Below the pieces are notes generated by a model. The model worked only from the letters and a program-made list of their open reading frames with translations. It made no database searches and was not told the origin of the DNA. Of a stretch of DNA of 64,000 nucleotides, positions 18,933 to 28,519 are shown piece by piece. The translations under genes and the position numbers were made by a program. Origin of the DNA: Collinsella sp. An268 (lineage in GTDB: Bacteria; Actinomycetota; Coriobacteriia; Coriobacteriales; Coriobacteriaceae); contig NZ_NFJH01000004.1 of assembly GCF_002159765.1 (NCBI RefSeq), positions 173,145-237,144 of the forward strand, written 5' to 3'. The stretch's first letter is position 1, and each line of letters begins with the position of its first letter.

Positions 18933-19131
18933 GGAGGCCTCCTCGCCATACCAGAGCGGTTGAGCCGCTCGTTGTCGCTGAGCGTTTTGCTCGCCTCTAT
19001 CTTACTCAAGCTCTAGACGCTATTCCATACAGTTCCCTAACATTCGCGGCGGACGGTGGTGGCACAATACATAACCGTGAGAAACCACCGCGCCCGGCAG
19101 CGCCCGCGCGGAACCGTCAAAGGAGCATTGC

Positions 19132-19947
19132 GTGATAACCGGTCTGACCGAGAACCTTCCCGATTACGTCGAACGCCCGGCGCTGCCCGGCCCCGCTGGC
19201 CGCGAGGGCTACGGACGCATTGATTTTGAGGTGCTCCCCAACACACGCGACCTTGGTGAGCTCGTTGGTGCCGACGGACGGCGCGTCAAGCCAGGCCTGC
19301 TGCTGCGCTCGGGCGCGCTCGGCTTTGCGAGCGACGGGGACCTCGCGCGCCTGCGCGACGACTACCACCTCTCCCTCATCGTCGATCTGCGCAACGACAT
19401 CGAGCTCTCCGAGCTCCCCGACCCCGTCCGCTACTTCCCCGGTGTGCGCTATGTGCACGCCAACATCCTGCCCGAGGAGGCGGCGGGCATTACGCAGGAA
19501 CGTGCCACCAAAGCGACCGTCGCCATGCAAAAGGCACAGGCGTCGCAGAACCCCGATGCCTTTATGGAGGCGTTCTATCCCTTTATCCTGGCAGGTCCGG
19601 GCGGTCTTGAGGGATACCGGCAGTTCTTCGAAGCGCTTCTTGCCTGCGAGGAGGGCGCAGCGCTCTGGCACTGCTCGGTGGGGCGCGACCGTTGCGGCAT
19701 GGCGTCCATGCTCGTGGAGTGGGTGCTCGGCGTGTCCTGGGACCAGATTGAGAGTGACTACCTCGCCACGAACCTCTTCGCGCCGCTCGAGTACTCGATC
19801 GACTTCGCTGCGCGCATGGCGGCGCTAAACTCTGCCGTCCGTTTCCTTAAGCGCGAGTACGGTGGCATCGACGGCTACCTCAAGCAGGCGCTCGGCGTTA
19901 CGGAGGATGACCGCGCCACGCTGCGGAACCGTTACCTCGAGAAGTAA
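19132..19947 (+). CDS. Tyrosine/serine protein phosphatase, CX5R family
   Basis: 271 residues. The start is GTG 19132 with AAAGGAG 6 nt upstream. NTRDLGELVGADGRRVKPGL is the opening of the bacterial atypical PTP family (Y_phosphatase3), and HCSVGRDRCG gives the catalytic P-loop with Cys181 and Arg187. An aspartate-containing VDLRND segment precedes it. Such enzymes dephosphorylate phosphotyrosine proteins or phosphoinositides; the target here is unknown. It is the only gene on this strand between two minus-strand operons and shares a terminator at 20033. Confidence 0.88.
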   Translation: MITGLTENLPDYVERPALPGPAGREGYGRIDFEVLPNTRDLGELVGADGRRVKPGLLLRSGALGFASDGDLARLRDDYHLSLIVDLRNDIELSELPDPVRYFPGVRYVHANILPEEAAGITQERATKATVAMQKAQASQNPDAFMEAFYPFILAGPGGLEGYRQFFEALLACEEGAALWHCSVGRDRCGMASMLVEWVLGVSWDQIESDYLATNLFAPLEYSIDFAARMAALNSAVRFLKREYGGIDGYLKQALGVTEDDRATLRNRYLEK

Positions 19948-20032
19948 CGGCTTCTTGCGCGCAGCCGGCCTTACCCGCCCCACGTCCCCGGTACCAGCGG
20001 TGGTAGGCAGCCGCTCAAGCGCGGTTGTCGGC

Positions 20033-20063
20033 AAAAAAACGGCACCCCGCGGGGTGCCGTTTG
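20033..20063. terminator. Bidirectional terminator
   Basis: AACGGCACCCC / GGGGTGCCGTT around loop GC. The minus strand is followed by seven Ts (end of the ABC operon), and the plus strand by TTTGTTG (end of the phosphatase gene). Confidence 0.85.
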
Positions 20064-20090
20064 TTGTCTACGTCCTTGGTGAAAGCCGGG

Positions 20091-20885
20091 CTACGACAGC
20101 AGCATGCGGTCGTTGGCGAGCTCCCCGCCCGAGACCTCCTCGAACTTCTGCAGCAGGTCTTTCACGGTAAGCGAGCGCTTCTCGTCACCGCGAACATCGT
20201 AGATGATGCGGCCCTCGTGCATCATGATGAGGCGGTTGCCCATGCGGATGGCATCGTTCATGTTGTGTGTGACCATGAGCGTGGTGAGGTTCTTCTCGGC
20301 CACGATTTTCTCGGTGAGGTCGAGCACCTTGGCCGCCGTCTTGGGGTCAAGCGCGGCGGTGTGCTCGTCGAGCAGCAGCAGCTTGGGCTCGGTGAGCGTA
20401 GCCATAAGAAGCGTCAGTGCCTGGCGCTGGCCGCCCGAGAGCAGGCCCACCTTGGCGGTCGGGCGCTTCTCCAGCCCGAGCCCGAGCTCGCGCAGACGGT
20501 CGGCGTACTCCTCCTTCTCGGCGCGCGTGACGCCCCAGGCGAGCGTGCGGGCGCGCCCGCGGCGCTTGGCCATGGCGAGGTTCTCGATGATCTGCATGTC
20601 AGCCGCGGTGCCCATCATCGGGTCCTGGAACACGCGGCCGAGGTACTTGGCGCGCGCCGGCTCAGACAGGCGCGAGATGTTCTTGCCGTCGAGCGTGATG
20701 GTGCCCGCGTCGATGGGGTAGACGCCGGCGACCATGTTCATGAGCGTCGACTTGCCGGCGCCGTTGCCACCGATGATCGTCACAAAGTCGCCGGGTGCGA
20801 GGTGGAGGTTGCAGTCCACAAGGGCACGTTTCTCGTTAATGGTGCCGGCGTTGAAAGTCTTGGAGACGTGAGAGAGTGTCAGCAT
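20091..20885 (-). CDS. ABC importer ATP-binding protein (partner of ABC_sub_bind lipoproteins)
   Basis: 264 residues. Walker A GGNGAGKST at about 39-47, Q-loop VFQDP, signature LLSGGQRQALTLLMA, Walker B LLLLDEHTAALDP and switch His in MVTHNMND. It is the last gene of a four-gene operon with permease 20889 and two binding lipoproteins. Transporters with this architecture (putative ABC transport system, TrpXYZ-like) have been linked to tryptophan or other amino-acid derivatives. The substrate is not fixed by sequence. Confidence 0.93.
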   Translation of the reverse strand: MLTLSHVSKTFNAGTINEKRALVDCNLHLAPGDFVTIIGGNGAGKSTLMNMVAGVYPIDAGTITLDGKNISRLSEPARAKYLGRVFQDPMMGTAADMQIIENLAMAKRRGRARTLAWGVTRAEKEEYADRLRELGLGLEKRPTAKVGLLSGGQRQALTLLMATLTEPKLLLLDEHTAALDPKTAAKVLDLTEKIVAEKNLTTLMVTHNMNDAIRMGNRLIMMHEGRIIYDVRGDEKRSLTVKDLLQKFEEVSGGELANDRMLLS

Positions 20886-20888
20886 CGC

Positions 20889-21845
20889 CTATCGCCCCCC
20901 TTCGGTGGTGGCGCCTTCGGTTTCGGGCAGCTCACGCGAGGCGCGGGCGTAGGCGCGACGGAGCTGGTACTTCTCCCACACCACGGGCACGCAGAGCGCA
21001 AGCGCCACGATGATGGCGGAGAGCAGCTTCATGTCGTTGGCGTCCATACCCATCTGAAGCACGATAGCGCGGATGAGGAAGTACACAATTGAGCCGACCA
21101 CGGCAGAGGTCAGACGGCCGCCGAAAGCGTGGAGTTTGGCGCCCGGCAGCACGCGCCAGAGCACCTCGCCGATCACGATGGCGGCAAGGCCGATGACGAT
21201 GGCACCCGTGCCCATACCGATGTCGGCATACTTCTGGCTCTCGCAGATGAGCGCGCCGGAGAGGCCAACGAGGCCGTTGGAGAGCGTGAGCGCGATCATC
21301 TTGGTGATCTTGGTGTTGACGCCGAGCGCGCGCACCATGGCCTCGTTGTTGCCGGTGGCGCGGCAGGCCGAACCAATCTCGGTGCCAAAGAACCAGTACA
21401 GCGCCACGATGATGACCACCGCAATGACAACGCCCACGATGATGGCGCCCACGTTGGTGGAAAGACCCGTGGCATCGGTCACGGAGCTGAAGATGGTCTC
21501 GTTCTTGAGCAGCGGCGTGTTGGACTTGCCCATGATGCGCAGGTTGATGGACCACAGGCCGATTTGCGTCAAGATGCCCGCGAGGATCGCAGGGATCTCA
21601 AACACGGTGTGCAGAAAGCCCGTGACGGCGCCCGCGACCATGCCGGCGACCATGGCGACCACGATGGCGAGCAACGGGTCCATCCCGCCGACCACCATGA
21701 CGGCGCACACGCAACCGCCGAGCGCAAAGCTGCCGTCGACCGTCAAGTCCGCGATGTCGAGCAGCTTATAGGTGATAAACACCCCGAGCACCATGATGCC
21801 CCAGAGAATACCTTGGGATACGGCACCCAGAAGCGCGAGTCCCAT
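20889..21845 (-). CDS. ABC importer permease (BPD_transp_2 / LivH-like family)
   Basis: 318 residues with about eight hydrophobic segments. The opening MGLALLGAVSQGILWGIMVLGVFITYKLLDIADLTVDGSF and the following GGCVCAVMV are typical of the small permeases that pair with ABC_sub_bind lipoproteins. The EAA-like region (SNGLVGLSGALICESQ) is present. ATG 21845 has GGGAGG upstream. It ends 3 nt before the ATPase start, so translation is probably coupled. Confidence 0.92.
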   Translation of the reverse strand: MGLALLGAVSQGILWGIMVLGVFITYKLLDIADLTVDGSFALGGCVCAVMVVGGMDPLLAIVVAMVAGMVAGAVTGFLHTVFEIPAILAGILTQIGLWSINLRIMGKSNTPLLKNETIFSSVTDATGLSTNVGAIIVGVVIAVVIIVALYWFFGTEIGSACRATGNNEAMVRALGVNTKITKMIALTLSNGLVGLSGALICESQKYADIGMGTGAIVIGLAAIVIGEVLWRVLPGAKLHAFGGRLTSAVVGSIVYFLIRAIVLQMGMDANDMKLLSAIIVALALCVPVVWEKYQLRRAYARASRELPETEGATTEGGR

Positions 21846-21903
21846 AGCGAAAGCCTCCCTATCGTTGCACGGACGCCCCGTCCGTTCCGTTCAGCCAAAT
21901 GTG

Positions 21904-21929
21904 CCTCGACGGGGGAGTTCCCGTCGAGG
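21904..21929 (-). terminator. Intercistronic hairpin between binding protein and permease
   Basis: CCTCGACGGG / CCCGTCGAGG, a perfect 10-bp stem with a 6-nt loop. There is no T-run, so it is more likely an mRNA-stabilising or partial-termination hairpin that gives more binding protein than permease. Confidence 0.55.
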
Positions 21930-22014
21930 CGCAGATAATGTGACAGTGTAGCAGGGACCGCGGGAGCCTGCCACCGGAGCTCGTCGCGAAATGGAGTGGA
22001 AACGCTCAGGCGCC

Positions 22015-23037
22015 TTACGCCGCGCTCACGTCCTCGCCGCCCTCGTCCACGAGCGCCGAGACATCGACGCCGATCTCATCAGCCGTCACCTGGTTGAAGA
22101 CGAGGTCGCACTCGGCAGCGCTCATGGTCTCGACGGGCATCTCCGCCGGGTCGGCGCCCTCGGTGAGGATCTCGACAGCCATCTCGCCGGCGCGGTAACC
22201 GAGCTCCTCGTAGTTGATGGAAACCGATGCCAAGCCACCGTTCTCCACCATGCCAACCTCGCCGCAGATGGTGGGCACCTTGGCCTCGTTGGCGATGGAG
22301 GCAACCTGCGTCATCGCGGCGGCGATGGTGTTGTCCGTCGGCGTGTAGATGGCGTCGACCTGGCCAACCATGGACTCCACCACGGACTGAATCTCGTTGG
22401 AGCTCGAGACGGTAAACTCGACCCCGGTGAGACCGATAGCCTCGAGTTCCTCCTTAGCCATGGCGATCTGGATGTCGGAGTTGGACTCGGCGGTGCAGTA
22501 GAGCAGGCCGACGGTCTTTGCCTCGGGGACGAGCTTCTGGAGCAGGTCGATCTGATCGGCAACGGGGTTCATGTCGGAGGTGCCGGTGAGGTTGCCGCCG
22601 GGCGCATCGTTGTCGGCAACGAGGTCGGAGGCGGCAAAGTCCGTGATGGCGGTGCCGATGATGGGGATGTCGCTCGTCGCACCCGCAACCGCCTGGGCGG
22701 CGGGGGTAGCGATGGCGAGGATGAGGTCGCAGCCGTCGTTCACGAGCGTCTGCGCAATCGTCTGGCAGGCGGACTGGTCGTTCTGCGCGTTCTGCTGCTC
22801 GATCTCGTAGGTGATACCGGAGTCGTCGAGCGCCTTCACAAAGCCGGCGTTGGCGGCATCAAGAGCGCTGTGCTCGGTGAGCTGCAGCACGCCGATCTTG
22901 TAGGAGGTGCCGGAGGCGGCGCCGGAACCTGCGGGCGCCTCTTCCCCGCTGCAACCGGCGAGCGCGATGGCGCCCGTCGCTACGGCGGTAGCGGCAAAAC
23001 CCTTAGCAAACATGCGGCGATCGATAATCGTAGCCAT
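22015..23037 (-). CDS. ABC_sub_bind family substrate-binding lipoprotein, copy 1
   Basis: 340 residues. ATG 23037 (MATIIDRRMFAKGF) has AAAGGA upstream. A TAT-like or Sec signal (RRMFAKGFAATAVATGAIALAGC) ends in a lipobox AGC, so the protein is a membrane-anchored lipoprotein outside the cell. Domain motifs include YKIGVLQLTEHSALDAANAG, TIAQTLVNDGCDLILAIATP, IPIIGTAITDFAASDLV, TYEIEQQNAQNDQ and the hinge IYTPTDNTIAAAM. It is a tandem paralog of the gene at 23079. Confidence 0.93.
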   Translation of the reverse strand: MATIIDRRMFAKGFAATAVATGAIALAGCSGEEAPAGSGAASGTSYKIGVLQLTEHSALDAANAGFVKALDDSGITYEIEQQNAQNDQSACQTIAQTLVNDGCDLILAIATPAAQAVAGATSDIPIIGTAITDFAASDLVADNDAPGGNLTGTSDMNPVADQIDLLQKLVPEAKTVGLLYCTAESNSDIQIAMAKEELEAIGLTGVEFTVSSSNEIQSVVESMVGQVDAIYTPTDNTIAAAMTQVASIANEAKVPTICGEVGMVENGGLASVSINYEELGYRAGEMAVEILTEGADPAEMPVETMSAAECDLVFNQVTADEIGVDVSALVDEGGEDVSAA

Positions 23038-23078
23038 GGTGAAATCCTTTCTTGGAAGCCCCAAAGGGCGGGGGTGCG

Positions 23079-24086
23079 CTAGACGATCTCTGCGCCCTCA
23101 AGACCCGAGATATCGACGCCGACCTCATCTGCCGTCTGCTGGTTGGCGATGAGCTGGCAATCCTCGGCCTCGAGGTACTCAATGGGCATCTCGGCCGGGT
23201 CGGCGCCCTCGGTGAGGATGCGCACGGCCATCTGGCCGGCTTTGTACCCAAGATCGTAGTAGTTGATGCTGTAGGAGGCAAGACCGCCGTCCTCAACCAT
23301 GGTGTCGCAGCCCACGATGACGGGCAGCTGATGCTCGTTGGCGACCATGGCGACGGTGGCCATACCTGCGGCGATGGTGTTGTCCGTCGGCGTGTAGATG
23401 GCGTCGACGTTGCCCACCATCGACTCGACGACCTGCTGGATCTCGTTGGAGCTCGAGACGGTGTAGCGCTCGTGGGCGATGCCGGCGGCGTCGAGCGCCT
23501 CCTCGGCCATCGCGATCTGGACCTCGGAGTTCGCCTCGGCCGTGCAGTAGAGGAGGCCGACGGTCTGGGCGTCGGGCAGGAGCTCCTGCAGAAGGTCGAT
23601 CTGGTCCGCCACGGGCGTCAGATCGGAGGAGCCAGTCACGTTGCCGCCGGGCGCCTCGTTGTCGGCCACGAGGCCGGACTCGGCGAAGTCGGTGATGGCG
23701 GTGCCGATGATGGGGATATCGGTCGTGGCGGAAGCCACCGCTTGGGCCGCCGGGGTGCCAATGGCGAGGATGAGGTCGTCGCCATCGTTCACGAGCTTGG
23801 AGGCGATGGTCTGGCAGGTGGGCTGGTCGTTCTGCGCGTTCTGCTGGTCGATGGTGTAGTCGATGCCGGAGTCGTCGAGCGCGGCGACGAAGCCCTCGTT
23901 GGCCGCGTCGAGCGCCGCGTGCTCGGTGAGCTGCAGGACGCCGATTTTATACGTAGTACCGGTAGCAGCGTCGTCCGATGCCGCGGACGAGCCCCCTACC
24001 GTACCGCCGTTTCCGCCGCAGGCAGCAAGCGCGAGAGCAAGGGCCCCCGTGGCAAGTGCCGCGCCAAAGGTCTTGAGTCGCTTCAT
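23079..24086 (-). CDS. ABC_sub_bind family substrate-binding lipoprotein, copy 2
   Basis: 335 residues. ATG 24086 (MKRLKTFGAALATGA) has AAGGAG upstream; the 56 residues in front in the same frame are not coding. The signal peptide ends in lipobox LAAC. The body aligns closely with copy 1 (YKIGVLQLTEHAALDAANEG; DGDDLILAIGTPAAQAVA; IYTPTDNTIAAGM). It is the first gene of the operon, 41 bp from copy 1. Duplicate binding proteins usually widen ligand range; substrate identity is unknown. Confidence 0.93.
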   Translation of the reverse strand: MKRLKTFGAALATGALALALAACGGNGGTVGGSSAASDDAATGTTYKIGVLQLTEHAALDAANEGFVAALDDSGIDYTIDQQNAQNDQPTCQTIASKLVNDGDDLILAIGTPAAQAVASATTDIPIIGTAITDFAESGLVADNEAPGGNVTGSSDLTPVADQIDLLQELLPDAQTVGLLYCTAEANSEVQIAMAEEALDAAGIAHERYTVSSSNEIQQVVESMVGNVDAIYTPTDNTIAAGMATVAMVANEHQLPVIVGCDTMVEDGGLASYSINYYDLGYKAGQMAVRILTEGADPAEMPIEYLEAEDCQLIANQQTADEVGVDISGLEGAEIV

Positions 24087-24585
24087 GGTGCGAGCTCCTT
24101 CATTCGAAGACGAATACTTCCCACCGGCTCCGTGCGGCACCGTGCATATGCGAGCCGCCGTCTGCACGCGCTCATCGGCCAAAGGCCGGCGCGCGCTCTT
24201 GCCGGGTGTTGTCCATAATAGACAAGCCCCCGGCGTCGCCGGGGGTGTCACCAAGTGTTAACCTAGCGCGCACGCTCCGCGCGCCCAAGATACCGTTCGC
24301 CGAATTTGCGCCATCGATACCCAATAGCGAGGTATGGACCTCTTGCGCCCCGCTCAAATGCGGTACGACGGCTGCCGGGGAGCACACCGCTCGGCAAACG
24401 CAGCGCGGGCCGCAACGAGCCGCTCCCCCTCCGTCTGTCCTGCTCCCTGTCTACCGCCACAGCGCGCGTTCGCAGGCGCCTGTTTGGTCAAATCACCCCG
24501 CGAGAGGGCATTTCCCACGAGGGCGAACCGGCCGAGGTGCGCATTTTGCCTCAAACGCACGCCCCATATGCCCCATCGCCAGAAG
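24087..24585. other. Non-coding upstream region of the ABC operon
   Basis: About 500 bp without a credible gene on either strand. It holds the leader of the binding-protein operon and a GC-rich hairpin at 24221-24249 (GACA / TGTC flanking CCCCCGGC / GCCGGGGG) about 135 bp upstream of the first start codon, possibly a regulatory stem. I recognise no riboswitch class. Confidence 0.5.
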
Positions 24586-24620
24586 AAAAACGTCCTCCGC
24601 CAACCGCAGAGGACGCTTTT
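24586..24620 (-). terminator. Intrinsic terminator of ilvC
   Basis: CGTCCTC (24591-24597) pairs with GAGGACG (24609-24615). The minus strand continues with TTTTTC, and AAAA/TTTT flanks lengthen the stem. It ends the ilv operon about 60 bp after ilvC. Confidence 0.8.
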
Positions 24621-24679
24621 CCGGGCGCGCGATTGCCCCCTCGCGCACCGATTTGACCAAACGACAAAAAACGAGCGGG

Positions 24680-25675
24680 CTACTTCTTGATCCAAGTGAA
24701 CATCGAGCGGATCTTCTCGCCCGTCTTCTCAATCTCGTGCTCGTTAATCTTCTCGCGCTGCTCGAGGAGCCACTTGTGGCCGTTGTTGCAGTCGTCCACA
24801 AACTCCTGCGCAAAGCTGCCGTCCTGGATGCGCGCCAGAATCTGCTTCATGGCCGCGCGGCTCTCGGCGTTAATCACCTTGGGGCCGGCGTAGTACTCGC
24901 CGTACTCGGCGGTGTTGGAGATGGAGTAGTTCATAAAGTGGATGCCGCTCTCGTACATGAGGTCCACGATCATCTTCATCTCGTGATAGCACTCGAAGTA
25001 GGCGAGCTCGGGCGGATACCCCGCCTCGGTGAGGGTCTCGAAGCCGGCCTTCACGAGCTCCACGAGGCCGCCGCAGAGCACGGCCTGCTCGCCGAAGAGG
25101 TCCTCCTCGGTCTCCTCCTTAAAGGTGGCCTTGATGATGCCGGAGCGGGCACCGCCCACGCCCCAGCAGTACGCGAGCGCGATGTCCCACGCATTGCCGG
25201 TCGCATCCTGCGCCACGCAGGCGAGGTCGGGCACGCCGGAGCCCTCGGTAAACTGACGGCGCACGATATGGCCGGGGCCCTTGGGCGCGCACATGATGAC
25301 GTTGACGTCCTCAGGCGGCACGATGTAGCCGAAGTGGATGTTGAAGCCGTGGGCGAAGGCGAGGGTGTTGCCCGGCTTGAGGTGGTCTTTGATGTGCTCC
25401 TCGTAGACCTTGGGCTGGGTCTCGTCGGGCGTGAGGATCATGATGAGGTCGGCCTCTTCGGCGGCGTCGTCCATGCTCATGACCTTGAGACCGGCCTCCT
25501 CGGCCTTGGCCCAGGAGCTGGAACCCTCGCGCAGGCCGACGCGCACGTCGCAGCCCGAGTCGAGCAGGTTCAGCGCATGCGCGTGACCCTGGCTGCCGTA
25601 ACCGATGACGGCCACCTTCATGTTCTGGATGACCTCGGGTTTGCAATCGCTCTCGTAATAGATGGTTACTGCCAT
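24680..25675 (-). CDS. ilvC: Ketol-acid reductoisomerase (NADP+)
   Basis: 331 residues, the short class I form. ATG 25675 ([15 protein letters not shown]) has AAGGAG upstream. The NADPH Rossmann loop [28 protein letters not shown] and the metal-binding [29 protein letters not shown] are clear, as is [14 protein letters not shown] [10 protein letters not shown]. It converts acetolactate and acetohydroxybutyrate to dihydroxy acids for valine and isoleucine. Lies downstream of ilvN across a long inverted repeat, so it may be in the same transcript or have a promoter in the 232-bp gap. Confidence 0.97.
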   Translation of the reverse strand: MAVTIYYESDCKPEVIQNMKVAVIGYGSQGHAHALNLLDSGCDVRVGLREGSSSWAKAEEAGLKVMSMDDAAEEADLIMILTPDETQPKVYEEHIKDHLKPGNTLAFAHGFNIHFGYIVPPEDVNVIMCAPKGPGHIVRRQFTEGSGVPDLACVAQDATGNAWDIALAYCWGVGGARSGIIKATFKEETEEDLFGEQAVLCGGLVELVKAGFETLTEAGYPPELAYFECYHEMKMIVDLMYESGIHFMNYSISNTAEYGEYYAGPKVINAESRAAMKQILARIQDGSFAQEFVDDCNNGHKWLLEQREKINEHEIEKTGEKIRSMFTWIKK

Positions 25676-25782
25676 GTTCGTACTCCTTACCTTGCGGTTA
25701 TAGAACACTGTCTTGTATGGTCACCGCGCCGAGCGCGGTTAAACCCTGTCTTGTTACCCTGCGGAGAACACTCGGCGTGGCC

Positions 25783-25897
25783 GGCTGTCCGCGGGCTTGT
25801 CATCACCCGCAAGTTCCGCACGAGCCGGAGGCGCCGGTGGCGCCTCCGCGCGAGTCAGGACTGTCCGCAGCGGGTGACGACAAGCCCGCGGACAGCC
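25783..25897. repeat. Long inverted repeat (28-bp arms) between ilvN and ilvC
   Basis: The left arm 25783-25810 and right arm 25870-25897 are reverse complements at 27 of 28 positions. The 59-nt centre contains a second perfect hairpin, GGAGGCGCC / GGCGCCTCC. The right arm starts 10 nt from the ilvN stop. There is no T-run on either strand. Confidence 0.8.
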
Positions 25898-25907
25898 TCG
25901 CTGCGAT

Positions 25908-26393
25908 TTATGCGTCGCGCGCACCGCGGCTCATCGCGATCTTGCCCGTCCGCGTGAGCTGGCGGATGCCGTAGCTTCGGAAGAGGTCCTCCATGGCATC
26001 CAGCTTGCTCGCCGTGCCCGTCGCCTCCACGGTGAGCGAGTTCTTGCCCACGTCGACGATGTTGGCGCGGAAGATGTTGGCGATCTCGATGATCTCGTGC
26101 CGGCGGTCGGGCGGAGCCACCACCTTGAAGAGCACGAGCTCGCGCTCGATGGCGTCCTCCTCCGTGAGGTCCGAGATCTTGTAGACGGACACGAGCTTGT
26201 GGAGCTGCTTGGTGAGCTGCTCGTAGGCGACCTCGTCGGCGTTGACGATGATGGTCATGCGACTCATGGTCACGTCCTCGGTGGGCGCGACGGTCAGCGA
26301 GTCGATGTTGAACCCACGTCGGCTGATGAGGCCCGTCACGCGGCTGAGCACGCCGGGCTTGTTCTCCACGAGGACCGAGAGAATGTACTTCAT
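25908..26393 (-). CDS. ilvN: Acetolactate synthase small (regulatory) subunit
   Basis: 161 residues. ATG 26393 has GGGAGG 9 nt upstream; a GTG two codons earlier is possible but too close to it. The ACT domain opening MKYILSVLVENKPGVLSRVTGLISRRGFNIDSLTV is diagnostic. A second half (about residues 80-160) completes the IlvN/IlvH fold. It binds valine and mediates feedback inhibition of IlvB. The gene starts 2 nt after the ilvB stop, so the two subunits are translationally coupled. Confidence 0.96.
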   Translation of the reverse strand: MKYILSVLVENKPGVLSRVTGLISRRGFNIDSLTVAPTEDVTMSRMTIIVNADEVAYEQLTKQLHKLVSVYKISDLTEEDAIERELVLFKVVAPPDRRHEIIEIANIFRANIVDVGKNSLTVEATGTASKLDAMEDLFRSYGIRQLTRTGKIAMSRGARDA

Positions 26394-26395
26394 CG

Positions 26396-28519
26396 TCACT
26401 CGCCTCCCTTTCGGTCCGCATCGTCGGCAGCGATCTGTGGGTGCGCCTCGGCCCCCATCGCGGGCGCCGACTGCCGGGTCGCGCCTCCCGTACGCGCCGC
26501 GCCGTCGGTGCGGGCGTTGAGCGGCAGCGGCTCGGCGATGGCACCCGCCGTCTCGCCGGCGGGGCTCATGCCCTTCTCCGTCACGCGGACACCGCCCAGG
26601 GTCACGTCAATGGCGCCGATGATGTCGTCGATGGCGGCGCCGGGCGCGACCATCGGGTAGACGGTCTGCGCCGTGGGGATGATGACGTCGAGCAGATAGG
26701 GCTTGTCGCTCGCGAGCATGCGGTCGAGCGCCGCATCGACCTCGTCCGGCCGGGTGATGCGCGCGGCGTCCCATCCGTACGCCTCGGCGAGCTTGACGAA
26801 GTCGGGGTTGGCGGTGAACTCGGTGCAGCTGTAGCGCTCATGATAGAAAAGCCTCTGCCACTGGTGCACCATGCCCAGTGCGTTGTTGTCGATGAGCAGG
26901 ACCTTCACGGCGATGCCGTTGCCGATGGCCGTCGCCATCTCCTGGATGTTCATCTGGATCGAGCCGTCGCCCGCAATGCAGACCACCTGCGCGCCCGGGC
27001 GCCCGATCTTGGCGCCGACGGCCGCCGGAAAACCGAAGCCCATGGTGCCGAGGCCGCCGGAGCTGATGAACGTGCGCGACTCCTCGCGATGGATGTGCTG
27101 GTGCGCCCACATCTGGTGCTGGCCCACCTCGGTCGTCACCACGCTCGCGTGCGGGTCGAGCTTGGCCGAGAGCGCCTCGAGCACCTGCTCGGGCGCGATG
27201 CGGTCGGGGTAGTCGGCAAAATCCTCGGTGTAGAACGGCCAGCGCTCGCGCCAGGCAAACACCGTCTCGACCCACGCCTCGTCCTGCGGCTCGGCGCCCA
27301 CGCGGTCGAGCCGTTCGTTGATGGCGGCCACGATGTTGCGCGCGTCTCCTACGATAGGAACCTTGGGATCCACCACCTTGCCGATCTCGGCGGGGTCGAT
27401 GTCGATGTGGATAAACGTCGCGTGCGGGGCGAACTCGGAGAGCTTGCCCGTCACGCGGTCGGAGAAGCGCGCGCCCACGGCGATGATGAGGTCCGCCTCG
27501 GTCATGGCCATGTTGGCGTACTTCGAGCCGTGCATGCCGACGGGCCCCAGGTTGAGCGGGTTGGAGCAGGGCACGGCCGCTTTGCCCAGAAGCGTCGTCA
27601 CCACGGGGATCCGCATCTTCTCGGCGAGCTCGACCACCTCGGAGCACGCATGGCTCGTCACCACGCCGCCACCCACGTAGAGCACGGGGCGCTCGGCCGC
27701 CCGGATGAGCTCGACCGCTTGGCGCACCTGCTTGGCGTTGCCGCGGTAGGTGGGCCGGTAGCTCGGGATGTTCACCTGGTCGGGATAGTGGAAGACCATC
27801 TCCTCGCCCGCCAGATCGCTCGGGATGTCGATGAGCACGGGGCCGGGCCGGCCGGTCGAGGCGATATAGAACGCCTCGCGGAACGTCCGCGTGAGGTCGT
27901 CGTTGCTCTGAAGGAGGAAGCTGTGCTTCACCACGGGCATGGTGATGCCCACGATGTCCGCCTCTTGGAATGCGTCGGTACCGATGACGCCGCGGGTGAC
28001 CTGGCCGGTGATGATCACGAGCGGCACGGAGTCCATGTAGGCCGTCGCGATGCCCGTCACCGTATTGGTGGCGCCGGGGCCCGAGGTCACGAGGGCCACC
28101 CCGACCCTGCCCGTCGCGCGGGCGTAGCCGTCGGCCTCGTGCACGGCCGCCTGCTCGTGGCGGGCGAGGATGTGGCGGATCTTGGTCGAGTCGTACAGCG
28201 CGTCGTAGATCTTGATGGCCTGGCCGCCGGGATAGCCGAAGAGCACATCGACGCCCTCAGCCTCGAGCGAGGCGATGACCGCCTGCGCGCCCGTTATGGT
28301 TTTGCCCTCATGCTCGGTCGCGCTCCCGGGGCCGAAGGGCCTGCCCGAAACGGCGCGCTCCTTCAGGGCCAGGCGCTCGGCACGGGTGGTGCCGTCGCCC
28401 TTACCGTCTTTGGGCGCCCGCGCCGCGGCGCTCGCGCAGCGGTGCTGGCGGATATCGTCGGGCATATCGGCCGTGCGCGGGCTGCCGGCGCGCGCTGCCG
28501 CATTCATCTGGTCGGTCAT
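26396..28519 (-). CDS. ilvB: Acetolactate synthase large (catalytic) subunit
   Basis: 707 residues, longer than the usual 560-590 because of extra tails. The first 70 residues ([12 protein letters not shown]...) and the last about 55 ([19 protein letters not shown]...) are low-complexity and lie outside the fold. The core shows the catalytic Glu in [22 protein letters not shown] and Rossmann middle domain, and TPP motif [15 protein letters not shown]. It joins two pyruvates, or pyruvate plus 2-oxobutyrate. ATG 28519 overlaps the ilvD stop by 4 nt (ATGA). The ribosome-binding site is weak, in keeping with coupling. Confidence 0.95.
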   Translation of the reverse strand: MTDQMNAAARAGSPRTADMPDDIRQHRCASAAARAPKDGKGDGTTRAERLALKERAVSGRPFGPGSATEHEGKTITGAQAVIASLEAEGVDVLFGYPGGQAIKIYDALYDSTKIRHILARHEQAAVHEADGYARATGRVGVALVTSGPGATNTVTGIATAYMDSVPLVIITGQVTRGVIGTDAFQEADIVGITMPVVKHSFLLQSNDDLTRTFREAFYIASTGRPGPVLIDIPSDLAGEEMVFHYPDQVNIPSYRPTYRGNAKQVRQAVELIRAAERPVLYVGGGVVTSHACSEVVELAEKMRIPVVTTLLGKAAVPCSNPLNLGPVGMHGSKYANMAMTEADLIIAVGARFSDRVTGKLSEFAPHATFIHIDIDPAEIGKVVDPKVPIVGDARNIVAAINERLDRVGAEPQDEAWVETVFAWRERWPFYTEDFADYPDRIAPEQVLEALSAKLDPHASVVTTEVGQHQMWAHQHIHREESRTFISSGGLGTMGFGFPAAVGAKIGRPGAQVVCIAGDGSIQMNIQEMATAIGNGIAVKVLLIDNNALGMVHQWQRLFYHERYSCTEFTANPDFVKLAEAYGWDAARITRPDEVDAALDRMLASDKPYLLDVIIPTAQTVYPMVAPGAAIDDIIGAIDVTLGGVRVTEKGMSPAGETAGAIAEPLPLNARTDGAARTGGATRQSAPAMGAEAHPQIAADDADRKGGE

